Shown: positions 16,956-26,184, counted from the stretch's first letter. The stretch is 64,000 nucleotides of DNA from Endobugula sp965225895 (GCA_965225895.1 CBDDBR010000011.1:1488001-1552000); one strand, 5' to 3'. Notes: generated by a model not told the origin, from the sequence alone. Translations and numbers: made by a program.

Positions 16956-17969
16956 TTATCTTCTATGACCTGAAAACCACGGAACGTCGTATGCACTTTT
17001 ATCAACAAGATGGGCAACATCTAACACTAGAGCAAAGAGTGCCATACGCACCAAGACCCCATTATCGGCTTGTCTAAAAATAGCCAAGTTAGGATTTTCG
17101 TCAAGATCGCAGTCAAGCTCATTGGCTTCTGCACGAGAATCTCTTGGCAAGGGGTGCATAATAACCGTATTGGGTTCGCAAAATTTTGTGTAGATGGATT
17201 GATTTAAACGAAAGCGCCCGCGATATACTTCGGACTCTTCTTTTGAGTTAAAACGCTCTTCTTGAATACGTGTAGAGTATGCAATGTCTACATGTGAAAT
17301 ATTGGGTGTTAGCTCTTCAGAAATAATCACCTCATGCCCTGCCGCACGTAGTGCTTCAACAAGATATTCGGGCATAGCTAATTCTTTAGGCGACACGAGA
17401 CTAACGTGTACATTGTTATACAGACATAACAGCTGACATAAAGAGTGCACGGTGCGGCCATGTTTTAAGTCACCGATCATGGCAATACGAAAACCATCAA
17501 CATCGACACCTTTCGATGCTAATTCATTACGGATGGTATAAAGATCTAATAACGCTTGAGTGGGGTGTTCATTAGCACCATCACCCCCATTAATAACAGG
17601 GACTCGGCTGGCCTCAGAAAATTCACTCACAGACCCTTCTTTGGGGTGGCGCATACAAATAACATCGCTATACCCCGAAAGCACTCTTGCAGTGTCGTAT
17701 AATGATTCGCCTTTTGATATCGCCGAGCTTTCAAAGCCAGTGGTTTCTCGTACTTCACCGCCTAATAAGTTAAATGCGCTACCAAAGCTAACGCGGGTAC
17801 GAGTACTCGCTTCAAAAAACATATTGCCTAAAATAGCGCCTTCTAAAACACGTGTTGCACGTTTGCGTTGTGCATATGGCTTCATGGAGTCTGCTACCGA
17901 AAATATTTTATCGATGTCATGTCGCTCAAATTGCTTAATCGATAAAATATGTGAGCCAGTAAAAATCAT
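16956..17969 (-). CDS. pyrB: Aspartate carbamoyltransferase catalytic subunit
   Basis: Second step of pyrimidine synthesis: carbamoyl phosphate plus aspartate to carbamoyl aspartate. 337 residues. The carbamoyl-phosphate loop is FFEASTRTRVSF (Ser55-Thr58), followed by HPTQALLDLYTI and the aspartate-binding HPLPRDSRAEANE. No pyrI regulatory gene follows, and the next gene is a PlsC-like acyltransferase, so this enzyme is either unregulated or uses pyrI elsewhere. The start has no strong ribosome binding site, but the N-terminus matches the family. Confidence 0.93.
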   Translation of the reverse strand: MIFTGSHILSIKQFERHDIDKIFSVADSMKPYAQRKRATRVLEGAILGNMFFEASTRTRVSFGSAFNLLGGEVRETTGFESSAISKGESLYDTARVLSGYSDVICMRHPKEGSVSEFSEASRVPVINGGDGANEHPTQALLDLYTIRNELASKGVDVDGFRIAMIGDLKHGRTVHSLCQLLCLYNNVHVSLVSPKELAMPEYLVEALRAAGHEVIISEELTPNISHVDIAYSTRIQEERFNSKEESEVYRGRFRLNQSIYTKFCEPNTVIMHPLPRDSRAEANELDCDLDENPNLAIFRQADNGVLVRMALFALVLDVAHLVDKSAYDVPWFSGHRR

Positions 17970-18077
17970 GCGGTATCTCTTATAATATATGTTGCTCTGG
18001 GCGCTATTGTAACGGGGTTTATGCGTTTCTCAAAACACTCTATTCGCTATTTATTGGTAAGGTTTAGCACCTACACA

Positions 18078-19493
18078 CTATTCCAATAAGCCATCGCCAT
18101 AATCTAATAGCGCTTGGATAATATGTTGATCAACGTCGGGGGTGTCACTATAGGCCGAGAGACGTTCAAAATATTCATCTAAAACGATGCTGGCTCCCGC
18201 TTCTGCATCGGTTAAGCGTTGATAACGCCATTGCTGCCATTGTGTTTTTTCTTGCTCGCTGAGTAGATCAAAAAAGTGTCTGGCACGATAACGAAACAAT
18301 AATGCTTTTAATCGTGGATCTTTAAGTTGCTCATGATAAGCGGGTAAGGTTTCTGGCGTAGCGCCTCTAATCGCTGCGAGTAAATGTTTATCGTGGCTAT
18401 TCATAAAGCCATCATACAATTGCTGCTCGGCATCTGTTTTAGGGGGAAAGCGATGACTCGCAAATACTTGCTGTATTTTATCGGCAATATCGGCATGACG
18501 TAGCAATTGCCAGTGCTGTTCACAACGTGTTTTATTAATGCCTAGACGCGATGCCGCAGAGTCATCAAGGAGTTTAGGCGTGGCAATAATCGGCGATTTG
18601 TTGAGATGTATTTCTTTTAATGGGATACGTTCACATCCTTCAGGCAGGTCTTGTTGCTTTACATATAAACGTTCACAAATTTCATCGACCGATAAGCTTA
18701 ATAACGGCTGTGGGTCTATCGACAGGTCATAGGCAATCACACTATTTTTATTACTTGGGTGTTCAACCAAGGGCACCATTAACGCAGCACAGCCTTGCGC
18801 CGCTGGAAAACGCGATGATATATGCAGTAATGGTTTACGCTGTTGTACATCAATTAAGCTGGCCACTTTACGCTTGTCACGTAAGCCATAGGCATAGTTA
18901 TATAATTCGGGTTGCGCATCTTTAATAAGTTTAGCAACGGCTATGGTGGCATACACATCGGATAACGCATCGTGTGCCGACTCATGTAGCAAGCCATTGG
19001 CTTGGCTCAAATTTTCTAGTTTAAAACTCGGTGTGCCATTATCATTTAATGGCCATTGCATACTGTCTGGACGTAGGGCGTAGGTTAAACGCACCATATC
19101 AATAATATCCCAACGTGAGTTGCCATTTTGCCACTCACGTTCGTATGGGTCATAAAAATTACGGTATAAACCATAACGAGTCATTTCGTCATCAAAACGA
19201 ATACTGTTGTATCCCACACCACAGGTATTGGGTTGGGCAAGCTGTGCATGTATGCGCTCAAAAAATTCAATTTCTGATACCCCCTCTGCCAAGGCTTTTT
19301 GTGGGGTAATGCCCGTGATTAAACACGCTTCTGGCTGCGGTAAACAATCACTGCTCGGCTGACAATAGATCACTAAGGGATCGCCAATAATATTAAGGTT
19401 TTCGTCCGTGCGAATACCTGCAAATTGTGATGGCTTATCTTGACTAGGCGAGGCTCCCCACGTTTCATAATCATGCCAATACAGTGTTTTCAT
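18078..19493 (-). CDS. sbcB: Exodeoxyribonuclease I
   Basis: 3'-5' single-strand DNA exonuclease of mismatch repair and recombination. 471 residues. The DnaQ-fold motif TLYWHDYETWG (Asp8, Glu10) opens the protein. The second motif GVGYNSIRFDDEMTRYGLYRNF and SAHDALSDVYAT (exo III) follow, then the ExoI C-terminal domain (LLFRYRARHFFDLLSEQE). It is on the same strand as pyrB, 108 bases upstream, and is likely a separate unit. Confidence 0.95.
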   Translation of the reverse strand: MKTLYWHDYETWGASPSQDKPSQFAGIRTDENLNIIGDPLVIYCQPSSDCLPQPEACLITGITPQKALAEGVSEIEFFERIHAQLAQPNTCGVGYNSIRFDDEMTRYGLYRNFYDPYEREWQNGNSRWDIIDMVRLTYALRPDSMQWPLNDNGTPSFKLENLSQANGLLHESAHDALSDVYATIAVAKLIKDAQPELYNYAYGLRDKRKVASLIDVQQRKPLLHISSRFPAAQGCAALMVPLVEHPSNKNSVIAYDLSIDPQPLLSLSVDEICERLYVKQQDLPEGCERIPLKEIHLNKSPIIATPKLLDDSAASRLGINKTRCEQHWQLLRHADIADKIQQVFASHRFPPKTDAEQQLYDGFMNSHDKHLLAAIRGATPETLPAYHEQLKDPRLKALLFRYRARHFFDLLSEQEKTQWQQWRYQRLTDAEAGASIVLDEYFERLSAYSDTPDVDQHIIQALLDYGDGLLE

Positions 19494-19585
19494 AGTGTAT
19501 TTTCCGTATCTTATTCTCGTATCAATTCAACCACATTTGGTTAATTGAAGGGCGTTATATTCTCTAGTATCGCTGTTTTACAGGC

Positions 19586-19618
19586 AAAAAAATACCCCGC
19601 CAGAGACTGACGGGGTAT
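19586..19618 (-). terminator. Terminator of the OmpA-family gene
   Basis: The stem ATACCCCG/CGGGGTAT is followed on the minus strand by TTTTTTT; 25 bases after the stop. Confidence 0.85.
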
Positions 19619-19642
19619 GACGTGTTTTTTACGATCAGCGAA

Positions 19643-20233
19643 TTACTTAGTAACACCTGTTACTGTAATATCTACACGACGGTTTTGTGCACGACCTTCT
19701 GCTGTATCGTTAGATGCAACAGGTGCTGTTTCACCTTCACCTGAAGCAAAAATAATATCTTCGTTGATACCTTTGCTCACTAGGTAGTTTTTAACAGACG
19801 CGGCACGACGAATAGAAAGATCCATATTATACGCATCTCTACCACGGCTATCGGCATGACCAACAACGTCTAATTTAGTCACATTTAATGCTGATGCACG
19901 GAAAGCAAAATCATCAAGTGCCGCTTTACCTGCATCACTTAATTCTGCGCTATTGGTTGCAAATAAAGCATCACCCGCAAGAGAAGCTACTTTAGATACA
20001 GGCTTTGGTGCTGGTGCAGGTGCTGGTGCCGGCGCTTCAACAACTGGCGCTGGTGGATGACAATCTTCATCAGATGAACCATCAACAACAACAATACACT
20101 CTTTATAGCCATCTTTAACTACATTGCCTGATCCGTCGGTTAAAACGCCGCCCGCTACATGAGCAGATGCGCCTGTAGCTGCTAGTGCCGATGCTAATGC
20201 AATTGCAGTAACAGTCATTAGTTTATTCATCAT
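19643..20233 (-). CDS. OmpA-family peptidoglycan-associated outer-membrane protein
   Basis: 196 residues. Signal peptide MMNKLMTVTAIALASALAATGASA. A short N-terminal region with two Cys (KECIVVVDGSSDEDCHPP) leads to a proline/alanine linker (APAPAPAPKP). The OmpA-C domain follows with VVGHADSRGRDAYNMDLSIRRAASVKNYLV and GRAQNRRVDI, the peptidoglycan (DAP)-binding motif with its Asp and Arg. There is no beta-barrel domain, so it is anchored differently from OmpA itself. GGAGG lies 8 bases before the first of two ATG codons. It likely links envelope and cell wall. Confidence 0.85.
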   Translation of the reverse strand: MMNKLMTVTAIALASALAATGASAHVAGGVLTDGSGNVVKDGYKECIVVVDGSSDEDCHPPAPVVEAPAPAPAPAPKPVSKVASLAGDALFATNSAELSDAGKAALDDFAFRASALNVTKLDVVGHADSRGRDAYNMDLSIRRAASVKNYLVSKGINEDIIFASGEGETAPVASNDTAEGRAQNRRVDITVTGVTK

Positions 20234-20520
20234 GATTCAGACCTCCAAAGCCCTAATAATTATCATTACCTAATCGTAATTTTTCTATTTTTGCCCATAT
20301 ACGGGCATTGGGGGGGAATATACAACAGCTAAGAAGTATTTACAGCAAAAATACCGCCTGAATCGCCAAAAAACACCTATCATTAGTCTATATAGAGCGC
20401 TTTTTAACCCGTTTTTTTGCTTTTATACGACTTTAGTCGTTACATTACACAAGATGGCGCCAAATACCTCCCCATGAATCGTAAACAGCTTATGTGAGTT
20501 AACACGACAAAAATGATCAC

Positions 20521-20871
20521 TTAGCAATCGCTCAAGAGAATCAATTCATCCGTTTTTGCCGCTAAAATAAAATCATTTTTATGTAGACCATGCACACGAT
20601 GTGTCCACCAACGAACTTCGACTTTACCCCACTCAATAAGCATTGCAGGGTGATGATCATATTGTTCCGCAAGTGTACCTATACGCTGAACCAAGGCCAA
20701 TGCCGACACATAATCACGCAAAGAATACACTTTACATAGCTGTGCTATGTCGTCTTGATACACTAGTTCCCAATCGTTCAACATTGTAAGAAACTGTGCT
20801 TGTTCTATTTTATTTAGAGGTACGACATGACGATCACATGCCTCACAAGATTGTAGTGCGAGCTCTTTCAT
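20521..20871 (-). CDS. phhB: Pterin-4a-carbinolamine dehydratase
   Basis: 116 residues from ATG 20871 (MKELALQSCEACD), preceded by GAGG. The longer open frame upstream reads through a tandem repeat and has no homology, so I reject it. The active-site pattern EQYDHHPAMLIEWGKVEVRWWTH carries the His-His pair and the later His of PCD. It recycles the pterin cofactor after aromatic amino acid hydroxylation; no phhA is in this window. The SCEACD opening is common in gammaproteobacterial PhhB. Confidence 0.92.
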   Translation of the reverse strand: MKELALQSCEACDRHVVPLNKIEQAQFLTMLNDWELVYQDDIAQLCKVYSLRDYVSALALVQRIGTLAEQYDHHPAMLIEWGKVEVRWWTHRVHGLHKNDFILAAKTDELILLSDC

Positions 20872-20931
20872 ATTGGCCTCGGGTATTTCGATGGGTAATA
20901 TATGAAACCATTCAACAAAGAACGGCAATGG

Positions 20932-20967
20932 TATAAATGATATAAATGATATAAATGATATAAATGA
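20932..20967. repeat. 9-bp tandem repeat upstream of phhB
   Basis: Four exact head-to-tail copies of TATAAATGA, flanked by further TAT. They sit 61-96 bases upstream of the phhB start codon, in the expected promoter or leader region. Copy number change would alter spacing by 9 bases per unit. Confidence 0.9.
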
Positions 20968-21087
20968 TATAACAATAGAATAAAAAGAATTTAGTAAAAA
21001 GCCGCAATAGAATACGATAAAGAAGGGATCGCGAGACTCATAGAGCCTCGCGTTGTAACACAATAAAAGCTAGATTATCAAAGGCTG

Positions 21088-22608
21088 TTACTTAACTGTA
21101 ATTGCGCCTTCTTCGATTTTTGCTTTCCATATTTGTGGCCCTGTTTTATGCACCGATTCACCTTGTGAATCAACTGCTACGGTCACTGGCATATCTTTCA
21201 CTTCAAACTCGTAAATTGCTTCCATTCCTAAATCAGCAAAGCCTACCACTTTTGAACCTACAATGGCTTTAGACACTAAATACGCCGAACCACCTACAGC
21301 CATAAGATATACTGCTTTATTATCTTTAATAGCCGCAATAGCCGCATCGCCGCGCTCAGCCTTACCTACCATGCCCAACAAGCCTGTTTTTTCTAACATA
21401 GTGCGTGTAAATTTATCCATACGTGTGGCTGTCGTAGGGCCTGCAGGGCCAACAACTTCGTCACCAATAGGGTCTACTGGTCCAACGTAATAAATAAAAC
21501 GGCCTTTCATATCAACGGGTAATTCTTCGCCGTTGTTAATCATATCGACCATACGCTTATGCGCTGCATCACGCCCTGTTAACAACTTGCCTGATAACAA
21601 TAATGTATCACCTGGCTGCCACTCTTGTACGTCTTCTGGTGTTACGGTATCTAAGTTAACTTGTCGTGTATTGCCGTTATCTTCACGCGCGATTTCAGGC
21701 CAATCTGATAAATTCGGTGGCGTTTGTAATGATGGGCCAGAGCCATCAAGTGTGAAATGCGTATGTCGTGTTGCTGCACAGTTAGGAATAATTGCCACAG
21801 CTTTATTGGCAGCGTGCGTTGGAAAATCTTTTACTTTTACATCCAGCACGGTTGTTAAACCACCCAGCCCTTGAGCACCAATACCTAGTTGATTCACTTT
21901 TTCATACAATTCTAAACGCAGCTCTTCTGCACGATTGTCTGCACCTTTTTTCTGTAGATCTTGAATATTAATTGGCTCTAGTAATGATTCTTTTGCGAGT
22001 AGCATGGCTTTCTCTGCAGTACCACCCACACCAATACCTAAAATACCCGGTGGACACCAGCCTGCGCCCATAGTGGGAACAACTTTAAGCACCCAATCAA
22101 CAATAGAATCTGATGGATTTAACATGGCAAATTTTGTTTTCGCTTCACTACCGCCACCTTTTGCGGCAACATGAATATCTACTTTATTACCAGGTACAAT
22201 TTTATAATTAATAATCGCAGGGGTGTTGTCACCTGTATTTTTACGTGCACCATCTGGATCCGATAAAATAGAAGCACGCAATACATTATCAGGGTGCATA
22301 TACGCTTGACGAACTCCTTCATTAATCATTTCTTCTAAAGGTAAATCACCTTCAAATAATACGTTCATACCCACGTCAACAAATACCGTAACAATACCTG
22401 TATCTTGACAAATAGGACGGTGGCCTTCGGCACACATGCGTGAGTTAATTAAGATTTGTGCCATCGCATCTTTTGCTGCGGGGTTTTCTTCTTTTTCATA
22501 GGCTTGATGTACAGCCTGAATAAAATCAACGGTGTGATAATAAGAAATAAATTGTAAAGCATCTGCAATACTAGTAATTAAGTCGTCTTGCTTAATAATA
22601 GTGGTCAT
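21088..22608 (-). CDS. fumA: Fumarate hydratase class I
   Basis: Iron-sulfur ([4Fe-4S]) fumarase of the TCA cycle, converting fumarate to malate. 506 residues, the one-polypeptide form with alpha and beta regions. Cluster Cys are visible in MCAEGHRPICQDTG and IIPNCAATRHTHF and in AGWCPPGILGIGVGG. The C-terminal half contains YYVGPVDPIGDEVVGPAGPTTATRMDKF. AGAGAT precedes ATG. Downstream (lower coordinates) is phhB, 216 bases away. Oxygen-sensitive class I enzymes are common alongside aerobic life in this lineage. The paralogue letter is by convention only. Confidence 0.92.
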   Translation of the reverse strand: MTTIIKQDDLITSIADALQFISYYHTVDFIQAVHQAYEKEENPAAKDAMAQILINSRMCAEGHRPICQDTGIVTVFVDVGMNVLFEGDLPLEEMINEGVRQAYMHPDNVLRASILSDPDGARKNTGDNTPAIINYKIVPGNKVDIHVAAKGGGSEAKTKFAMLNPSDSIVDWVLKVVPTMGAGWCPPGILGIGVGGTAEKAMLLAKESLLEPINIQDLQKKGADNRAEELRLELYEKVNQLGIGAQGLGGLTTVLDVKVKDFPTHAANKAVAIIPNCAATRHTHFTLDGSGPSLQTPPNLSDWPEIAREDNGNTRQVNLDTVTPEDVQEWQPGDTLLLSGKLLTGRDAAHKRMVDMINNGEELPVDMKGRFIYYVGPVDPIGDEVVGPAGPTTATRMDKFTRTMLEKTGLLGMVGKAERGDAAIAAIKDNKAVYLMAVGGSAYLVSKAIVGSKVVGFADLGMEAIYEFEVKDMPVTVAVDSQGESVHKTGPQIWKAKIEEGAITVK

Positions 22609-22635
22609 AGTTAATATCTCTTCGATAAATCAATC

Positions 22636-22674
22636 AATAAAAAGCCCTGTAAAATCACCTGATGGGCTTACAGG
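22636..22674 (-). terminator. Probable terminator of the coiled-coil protein gene
   Basis: Minus-strand hairpins AAGCCC/GGGCTT and CCTGTAA/TTACAGG overlap each other and are followed by TTTTATTGATT, 32 bases after the stop of the 22706-23521 gene and ahead of fumarase. Confidence 0.5.
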
Positions 22675-22705
22675 AATACGGTAATGTATTGCTAGCAATA
22701 CATTA

Positions 22706-23521
22706 TTATTGGGGTTGTTTTAGTTGTAATAAATCACGATTAACATTACGCCTAAATGCATCAAACGATGTGATCGCTTCTTCGGTGTTTTTAATACGCT
22801 TGTCTAAACGTTGCTCAAGTCCCTTGGTTTTATTAATGACTTGAGCATTGGCATTCACTTTAGGCGATAAGGTTTGCACCGCTTCACTATTATTAGCTAC
22901 TCGCTCACGTACCGATTGCAACAATAAATCATGCTCTGCCACACTTTGCGATGTGGAATTTAGAGATGATTTTAACGATGCTAAATCAGATACTTTTTTG
23001 TCTAAGCTTTTTAAGCTTTTAGGTAACGTTTGCAATGATTTTTGCTGTTTTTCTAACGAGGCTATTTTTTTATCACTGTTTGCAATCGCTGTGCGGTTTA
23101 CCTTGCGCGTATCCCATAACTTAGCAATCTCTGAAGCATTGGCCACCGACTTGCCATTTAATTCATTCACTTTGACTCCAAGTGAAGCCAATGATTGTGT
23201 TGCACTATCGTCAGATACTGCTAATTTATTTTCTAGTTGTGCAATACGCTGGCTTTGCGTTTGCATCACCTGCTGCGCTTGATTGAGCTGCCATAACGCA
23301 TAAGCCGCTCCACCCACAGCAATTAACGTAATCAAAAAGGTAAACCATACAAACCCTGACGACGACTGTTGCTGTACAACGACACGTGATGATGGCTTTG
23401 ATTTAGGTCTAGACGACTGCGGGGATGCGCTGCGTCGCTGACTGGGTCTAGTACGGTTGTCGGATGGTTCTTCCGATGTATTAAGTACTGATGATACGGT
23501 GGGTTCTCTACGTTCGCTCAC
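22706..23521 (-). CDS. Single-pass membrane protein with long coiled coil
   Basis: 271 residues from a GTG start. A basic, Ser/Pro-rich cytoplasmic head (about 1-50) is followed by one membrane helix (FVWFTFLITLIAVGGAAYALW, about 57-77) and a long heptad-rich periplasmic segment with many QSxRIAQLE/KKxxSLEKQ repeats to the end. No enzymatic motif. The topology resembles cell-envelope scaffolds or HemX-like proteins, but I do not recognise the family. It lies directly upstream of fumarase on the same strand with a hairpin between them. Confidence 0.65.
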   Translation of the reverse strand: MSERREPTVSSVLNTSEEPSDNRTRPSQRRSASPQSSRPKSKPSSRVVVQQQSSSGFVWFTFLITLIAVGGAAYALWQLNQAQQVMQTQSQRIAQLENKLAVSDDSATQSLASLGVKVNELNGKSVANASEIAKLWDTRKVNRTAIANSDKKIASLEKQQKSLQTLPKSLKSLDKKVSDLASLKSSLNSTSQSVAEHDLLLQSVRERVANNSEAVQTLSPKVNANAQVINKTKGLEQRLDKRIKNTEEAITSFDAFRRNVNRDLLQLKQPQ

Positions 23522-23755
23522 AATTTAGACCTTTAAAGATATTAGATAACAATAGAACTCGTACTAACCTTAAAAATAATAGGCTTATTATACGAGATAT
23601 TGACCCTAAAACCCTATCTACAACAACAAAAAACTGGATATATGCTGTCTAGTTGCTGAAATTCAGTTAGAATGCGGCAACATTTTTAGCTTAATGGCTA
23701 TAAATAGATTGCTATAACAACAATTTTTAACCATTCACTTATAAAGGGGTAAGTC

Positions 23756-24385
23756 ATGGATTTCGTTGATTTTCTTGTCCGTTGGGCGCATTTATTATTC
23801 GGTATTACTTGGATTGGTATGCTGTACTACTTTAACTTTATTCAAGGTGGCTATTTCAAATCAGCTACCCCTGAAGCATTAGCTGACGCTAAAGCAAAAT
23901 TAGCACCGAGTGCGCTATGGTGGTTCCGTTGGGGCGCTATGTTCACGTTTGTTACTGGTGTTTACTTACTGTATTACGTTGGCAAAATTAACGCATTCAA
24001 CGACTATATTGCGATTGGTGCATTAATGGGTACATTAATGTTCTTAAACGTATGGTTAATTATTTGGCCAAACCAAAAAATTGCTTTAGGTATGGTTGAA
24101 GGTGATGCTCCTGCAGCGGGTGCAAAAGCATTATTAGCATCACGTACTAACGTTCTATTCTCTGCGCCGATGGCTTTTGGCATGTTAGCGGGTCCACATT
24201 TTGTTGGCCAAGGCTATGGTACAGGTGCTGGTGGCACTGACTTATGGATTGCTATTGCGATTATTGCTCTATTAGAGATTAACGGTCTAGTTGGCAAACA
24301 AGGCCCATTAACTACCGTTAAAGGCGTAATTCATTGCAGCCTTGGCCTAACTGCGGTATTAGTTGCCATCTTATACTTTTTATAA
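23756..24385 (+). CDS. Multi-helix membrane protein, PuuD-like (urate hydroxylase N-terminal type)
   Basis: 209 residues, about six membrane helices. The opening VRWAHLLFGITWIGMLYYFNFIQGGYFK and the later MFLNVWLIIWPNQK resemble the membrane domain of PuuD-type urate oxidases, but the C-terminal cytochrome c domain (CxxCH) is absent and no purine genes are nearby. His in VRWAH is a candidate heme ligand. Function is therefore open: a small respiratory or sensing membrane protein is possible. AAAGGGGTAAG precedes ATG, and a terminator follows. Confidence 0.65.
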   Translation: MDFVDFLVRWAHLLFGITWIGMLYYFNFIQGGYFKSATPEALADAKAKLAPSALWWFRWGAMFTFVTGVYLLYYVGKINAFNDYIAIGALMGTLMFLNVWLIIWPNQKIALGMVEGDAPAAGAKALLASRTNVLFSAPMAFGMLAGPHFVGQGYGTGAGGTDLWIAIAIIALLEINGLVGKQGPLTTVKGVIHCSLGLTAVLVAILYFL

Positions 24386-24425
24386 GATATAGTGTTCATT
24401 CTACTAAGAATGGCTCTATCTAAAT

Positions 24426-24452
24426 AACGGCTCTTTATGAGCCGTTTTTTTA
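24426..24452 (+). terminator. Terminator of the PuuD-like gene
   Basis: The stem AACGGCTC/GAGCCGTT with TTTAT loop is followed by TTTTTT. Confidence 0.9.
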
Positions 24453-24509
24453 TGCGCCAAAACCCACTACAATGGAATGAGAAGCCGATCAATTAAAAGA
24501 GAGCCTCAT

Positions 24510-24968
24510 ATGCATAACACGCTTTTTTACATTATTTTAATGCTTGTCGCTGGATTGGGTATTCCAACAATGGCTGCACTCAATGCTGGATTAGGAGCAA
24601 AGCTCAATAGTCCAATACTCGCAGTTACCATTCTATTGTGTGTTGGTTTAATGATAGCCGCGACCTTGTTGCTTATATCAGAAGGCGTACCTAAAACACT
24701 GTATGTAACGGGTACTCCTTGGCACCTTTATTGTGGCGGCGCATTGTTTGTATTTTATATTTTAAGTGTAACGTGGGGCATTCCTAAGTTTGGCGTTGCC
24801 AATGCGATTGGTCTGGTTCTATTTGGCCAACTGATTGCCATGTGTACCATTGACCATTTTGGATTGTTTGGTGCCCTAAAATATGAAATGGACTTTAAAC
24901 GCTTGTGTGGATTAATCTTAATGGGTGCAGGGATTTTTTTAGTTGTGAGTAAAACCAATACCAATTAG
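24510..24968 (+). CDS. DMT-superfamily protein, YdcZ (DUF606) family
   Basis: 152 residues from ATG 24510, which has GAGAG at proper distance; the 11-codon upstream extension reads into the terminator tail and is rejected. Five hydrophobic helices. The motif MAALNAGLGAKLNSPILAV and the C-terminal KRLCGLILMGAGIFLVV fit the DUF606/YdcZ family, which consists of five-helix half-transporters that act as dimers. Substrate unknown. Confidence 0.8.
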   Translation: MHNTLFYIILMLVAGLGIPTMAALNAGLGAKLNSPILAVTILLCVGLMIAATLLLISEGVPKTLYVTGTPWHLYCGGALFVFYILSVTWGIPKFGVANAIGLVLFGQLIAMCTIDHFGLFGALKYEMDFKRLCGLILMGAGIFLVVSKTNTN

Positions 24969-25120
24969 CTTTTTATTGTTTACCGCACACTCGTCATTCA
25001 TTCTTCTTGCTGCAATCAAACGCTGCGTTGAACACGCGTAAAAAACACACGCTAAGCAAGTATTCCAATAATGTTTACGCTATAATTAGGAAGATTTTTA
25101 CCTATACTGGAGTCATTCAA

Positions 25121-25333
25121 ATGAATCTCGAATACTACATCATCCGCGGTCGCGGCGACGGCGGTCAAAAGTTTCAACTTGCAAAACTAGAAGACGAAAC
25201 AGGAAATAAATATAAAGGCGAATATGATATGGCTCGCCACTTTTCTGATCTTGATGAAATGAAAACGTACATCGCAAACGATGTTGTGAAAAAGCCATTG
25301 GCTGAATTATCTATCTCAGCAATGAACATCTAA
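25121..25333 (+). CDS. Small conserved-looking protein of unknown function
   Basis: 70 residues from ATG 25121 with GGAG eight bases ahead; a longer frame from 25007 lacks a ribosome binding site. The protein is polar and basic-acidic mixed (MNLEYYIIRGRGDGGQKFQL) with no membrane helix or signal. I do not recognise it. It converges on the TCA cluster and shares a bidirectional terminator with sdhD. Confidence 0.65.
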   Translation: MNLEYYIIRGRGDGGQKFQLAKLEDETGNKYKGEYDMARHFSDLDEMKTYIANDVVKKPLAELSISAMNI

Positions 25334-25340
25334 ATAGTTG

Positions 25341-25397
25341 TACTTCAGATAATAAAAAAAGGGTGCATTAAGCACCCTTTTTATTGTCTGAAGTATT
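25341..25397. terminator. Bidirectional terminator between the small gene and sdhD
   Basis: The inner stem AAAGGGTGC/GCACCCTTT is flanked by A and T runs, and an outer arm TACTTCAGA/TCTGAAGTA encloses it. It can serve both the plus-strand small gene and the minus-strand sdhCD. Confidence 0.9.
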
Positions 25398-25404
25398 TAT
25401 GCTC

Positions 25405-25725
25405 TTAAGCAAATAACAACATACCGCCCCATACTAAATATAATGCGCTAACAGCGATCGCCACTGCCATCATTAAGCACGGAGGAATATTAAATTTTTC
25501 TGCGTAGTCACCCGTAATCTGCCAACCCGCTAAAATAGAGTTTGCACACGCTAAAACAAGCGTGACTAAAGCGTATAGCTTAAATGCTGTTGAAGCAAAC
25601 AACTCTGTTAATGCATCATAGCTAAGGCCATTCGATAAAATATTAGTTAATAAAACTAAACCAAAAACAATAAATACAGCATTTGAAATACGCTGAAATA
25701 CCCATTGCTGAACACCGTTTGTCAT
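25405..25725 (-). CDS. sdhD: Succinate dehydrogenase membrane anchor subunit SdhD
   Basis: 106 residues from ATG 25725, whose A overlaps the sdhC stop (TAATG); a start three codons earlier is possible. Three membrane helices. The N-terminal GVQQWVFQRISNAVFIVFGL is the SdhD opening, and the Asp-Tyr of GDYAEKFNIP is the conserved quinone/heme-side motif. It anchors SdhAB to the inner membrane. It is coupled to sdhC, far from sdhAB. Confidence 0.9.
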   Translation of the reverse strand: MTNGVQQWVFQRISNAVFIVFGLVLLTNILSNGLSYDALTELFASTAFKLYALVTLVLACANSILAGWQITGDYAEKFNIPPCLMMAVAIAVSALYLVWGGMLLFA

Positions 25726-26105
25726 TATGCCCATACTAAAACTCCCGCTAACACAGTCATTACTAGACCTACTACAATTGCAGCCCATGAAATAAGCTTT
25801 CCGCCTGCAAAGTCTTCACAAAAACCAAAATCTTGAATTAAGTGCTTTAATGTACCTGCACAATAATACGAAAAGGCACTTAATAAACCCCAAGCAACAA
25901 ATTGCACTAAAAAGTTATTTGCTAGCATATCTGCAAGCGCAGCATACTCTTCAGCCGAGCCTAGCGCGTAGCATAGACCACATAATAAGAAACCCAGACC
26001 AACCCAACTAATAACAGCACACACACGATGTAAAATCGATGCTATAGCTGTAATTGGAAAACTGACAGTTCCCAAATCAAGATTGACGGGACGTTTATCA
26101 CTCAT
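25725..26105 (-). CDS. sdhC: Succinate dehydrogenase cytochrome b556 subunit SdhC
   Basis: 126 residues, three membrane helices. RPVNLDLGTVSFPITAIASILHRV is the SdhC signature region (Ser and Arg near the quinone site), and the heme-ligand region is TLKHLIQDFG. ATTGAGGAATT and GGAGG precede the start. The gene sits 97 bases downstream of sucD at the 3' end of the TCA cluster rather than in front of sdhA. A strong hairpin lies in that gap. Confidence 0.9.
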   Translation of the reverse strand: MSDKRPVNLDLGTVSFPITAIASILHRVCAVISWVGLGFLLCGLCYALGSAEEYAALADMLANNFLVQFVAWGLLSAFSYYCAGTLKHLIQDFGFCEDFAGGKLISWAAIVVGLVMTVLAGVLVWA

Positions 26106-26150
26106 TTGATGCCTCCATTGAGGAATTATTATAAAAAATTATTACTTTAT

Positions 26151-26184
26151 TTCAGGTAACGATAAATCATTATCGTTACCTGAA
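26151..26184 (-). promoter_or_regulatory. Perfect 15-bp hairpin between sucD and sdhC
   Basis: TTCAGGTAACGATAA and TTATCGTTACCTGAA are exact complements around a 4-base loop. On the minus strand it is not followed at once by a T run, but ATTTTTTATAAT comes about 12 bases later, including a TATAAT that could be a -10 box. It may be an RNA-stability or processing element, a weak terminator, or the end of the suc transcript with a new sdhCD promoter. Confidence 0.6.

Noticed and set aside
20872..21063. 64-codon N-terminal extension of phhB
   Set aside because: Reads ISFISFISF through the 9-bp repeat; the ATG 20871 has GAGG and matches the family start.
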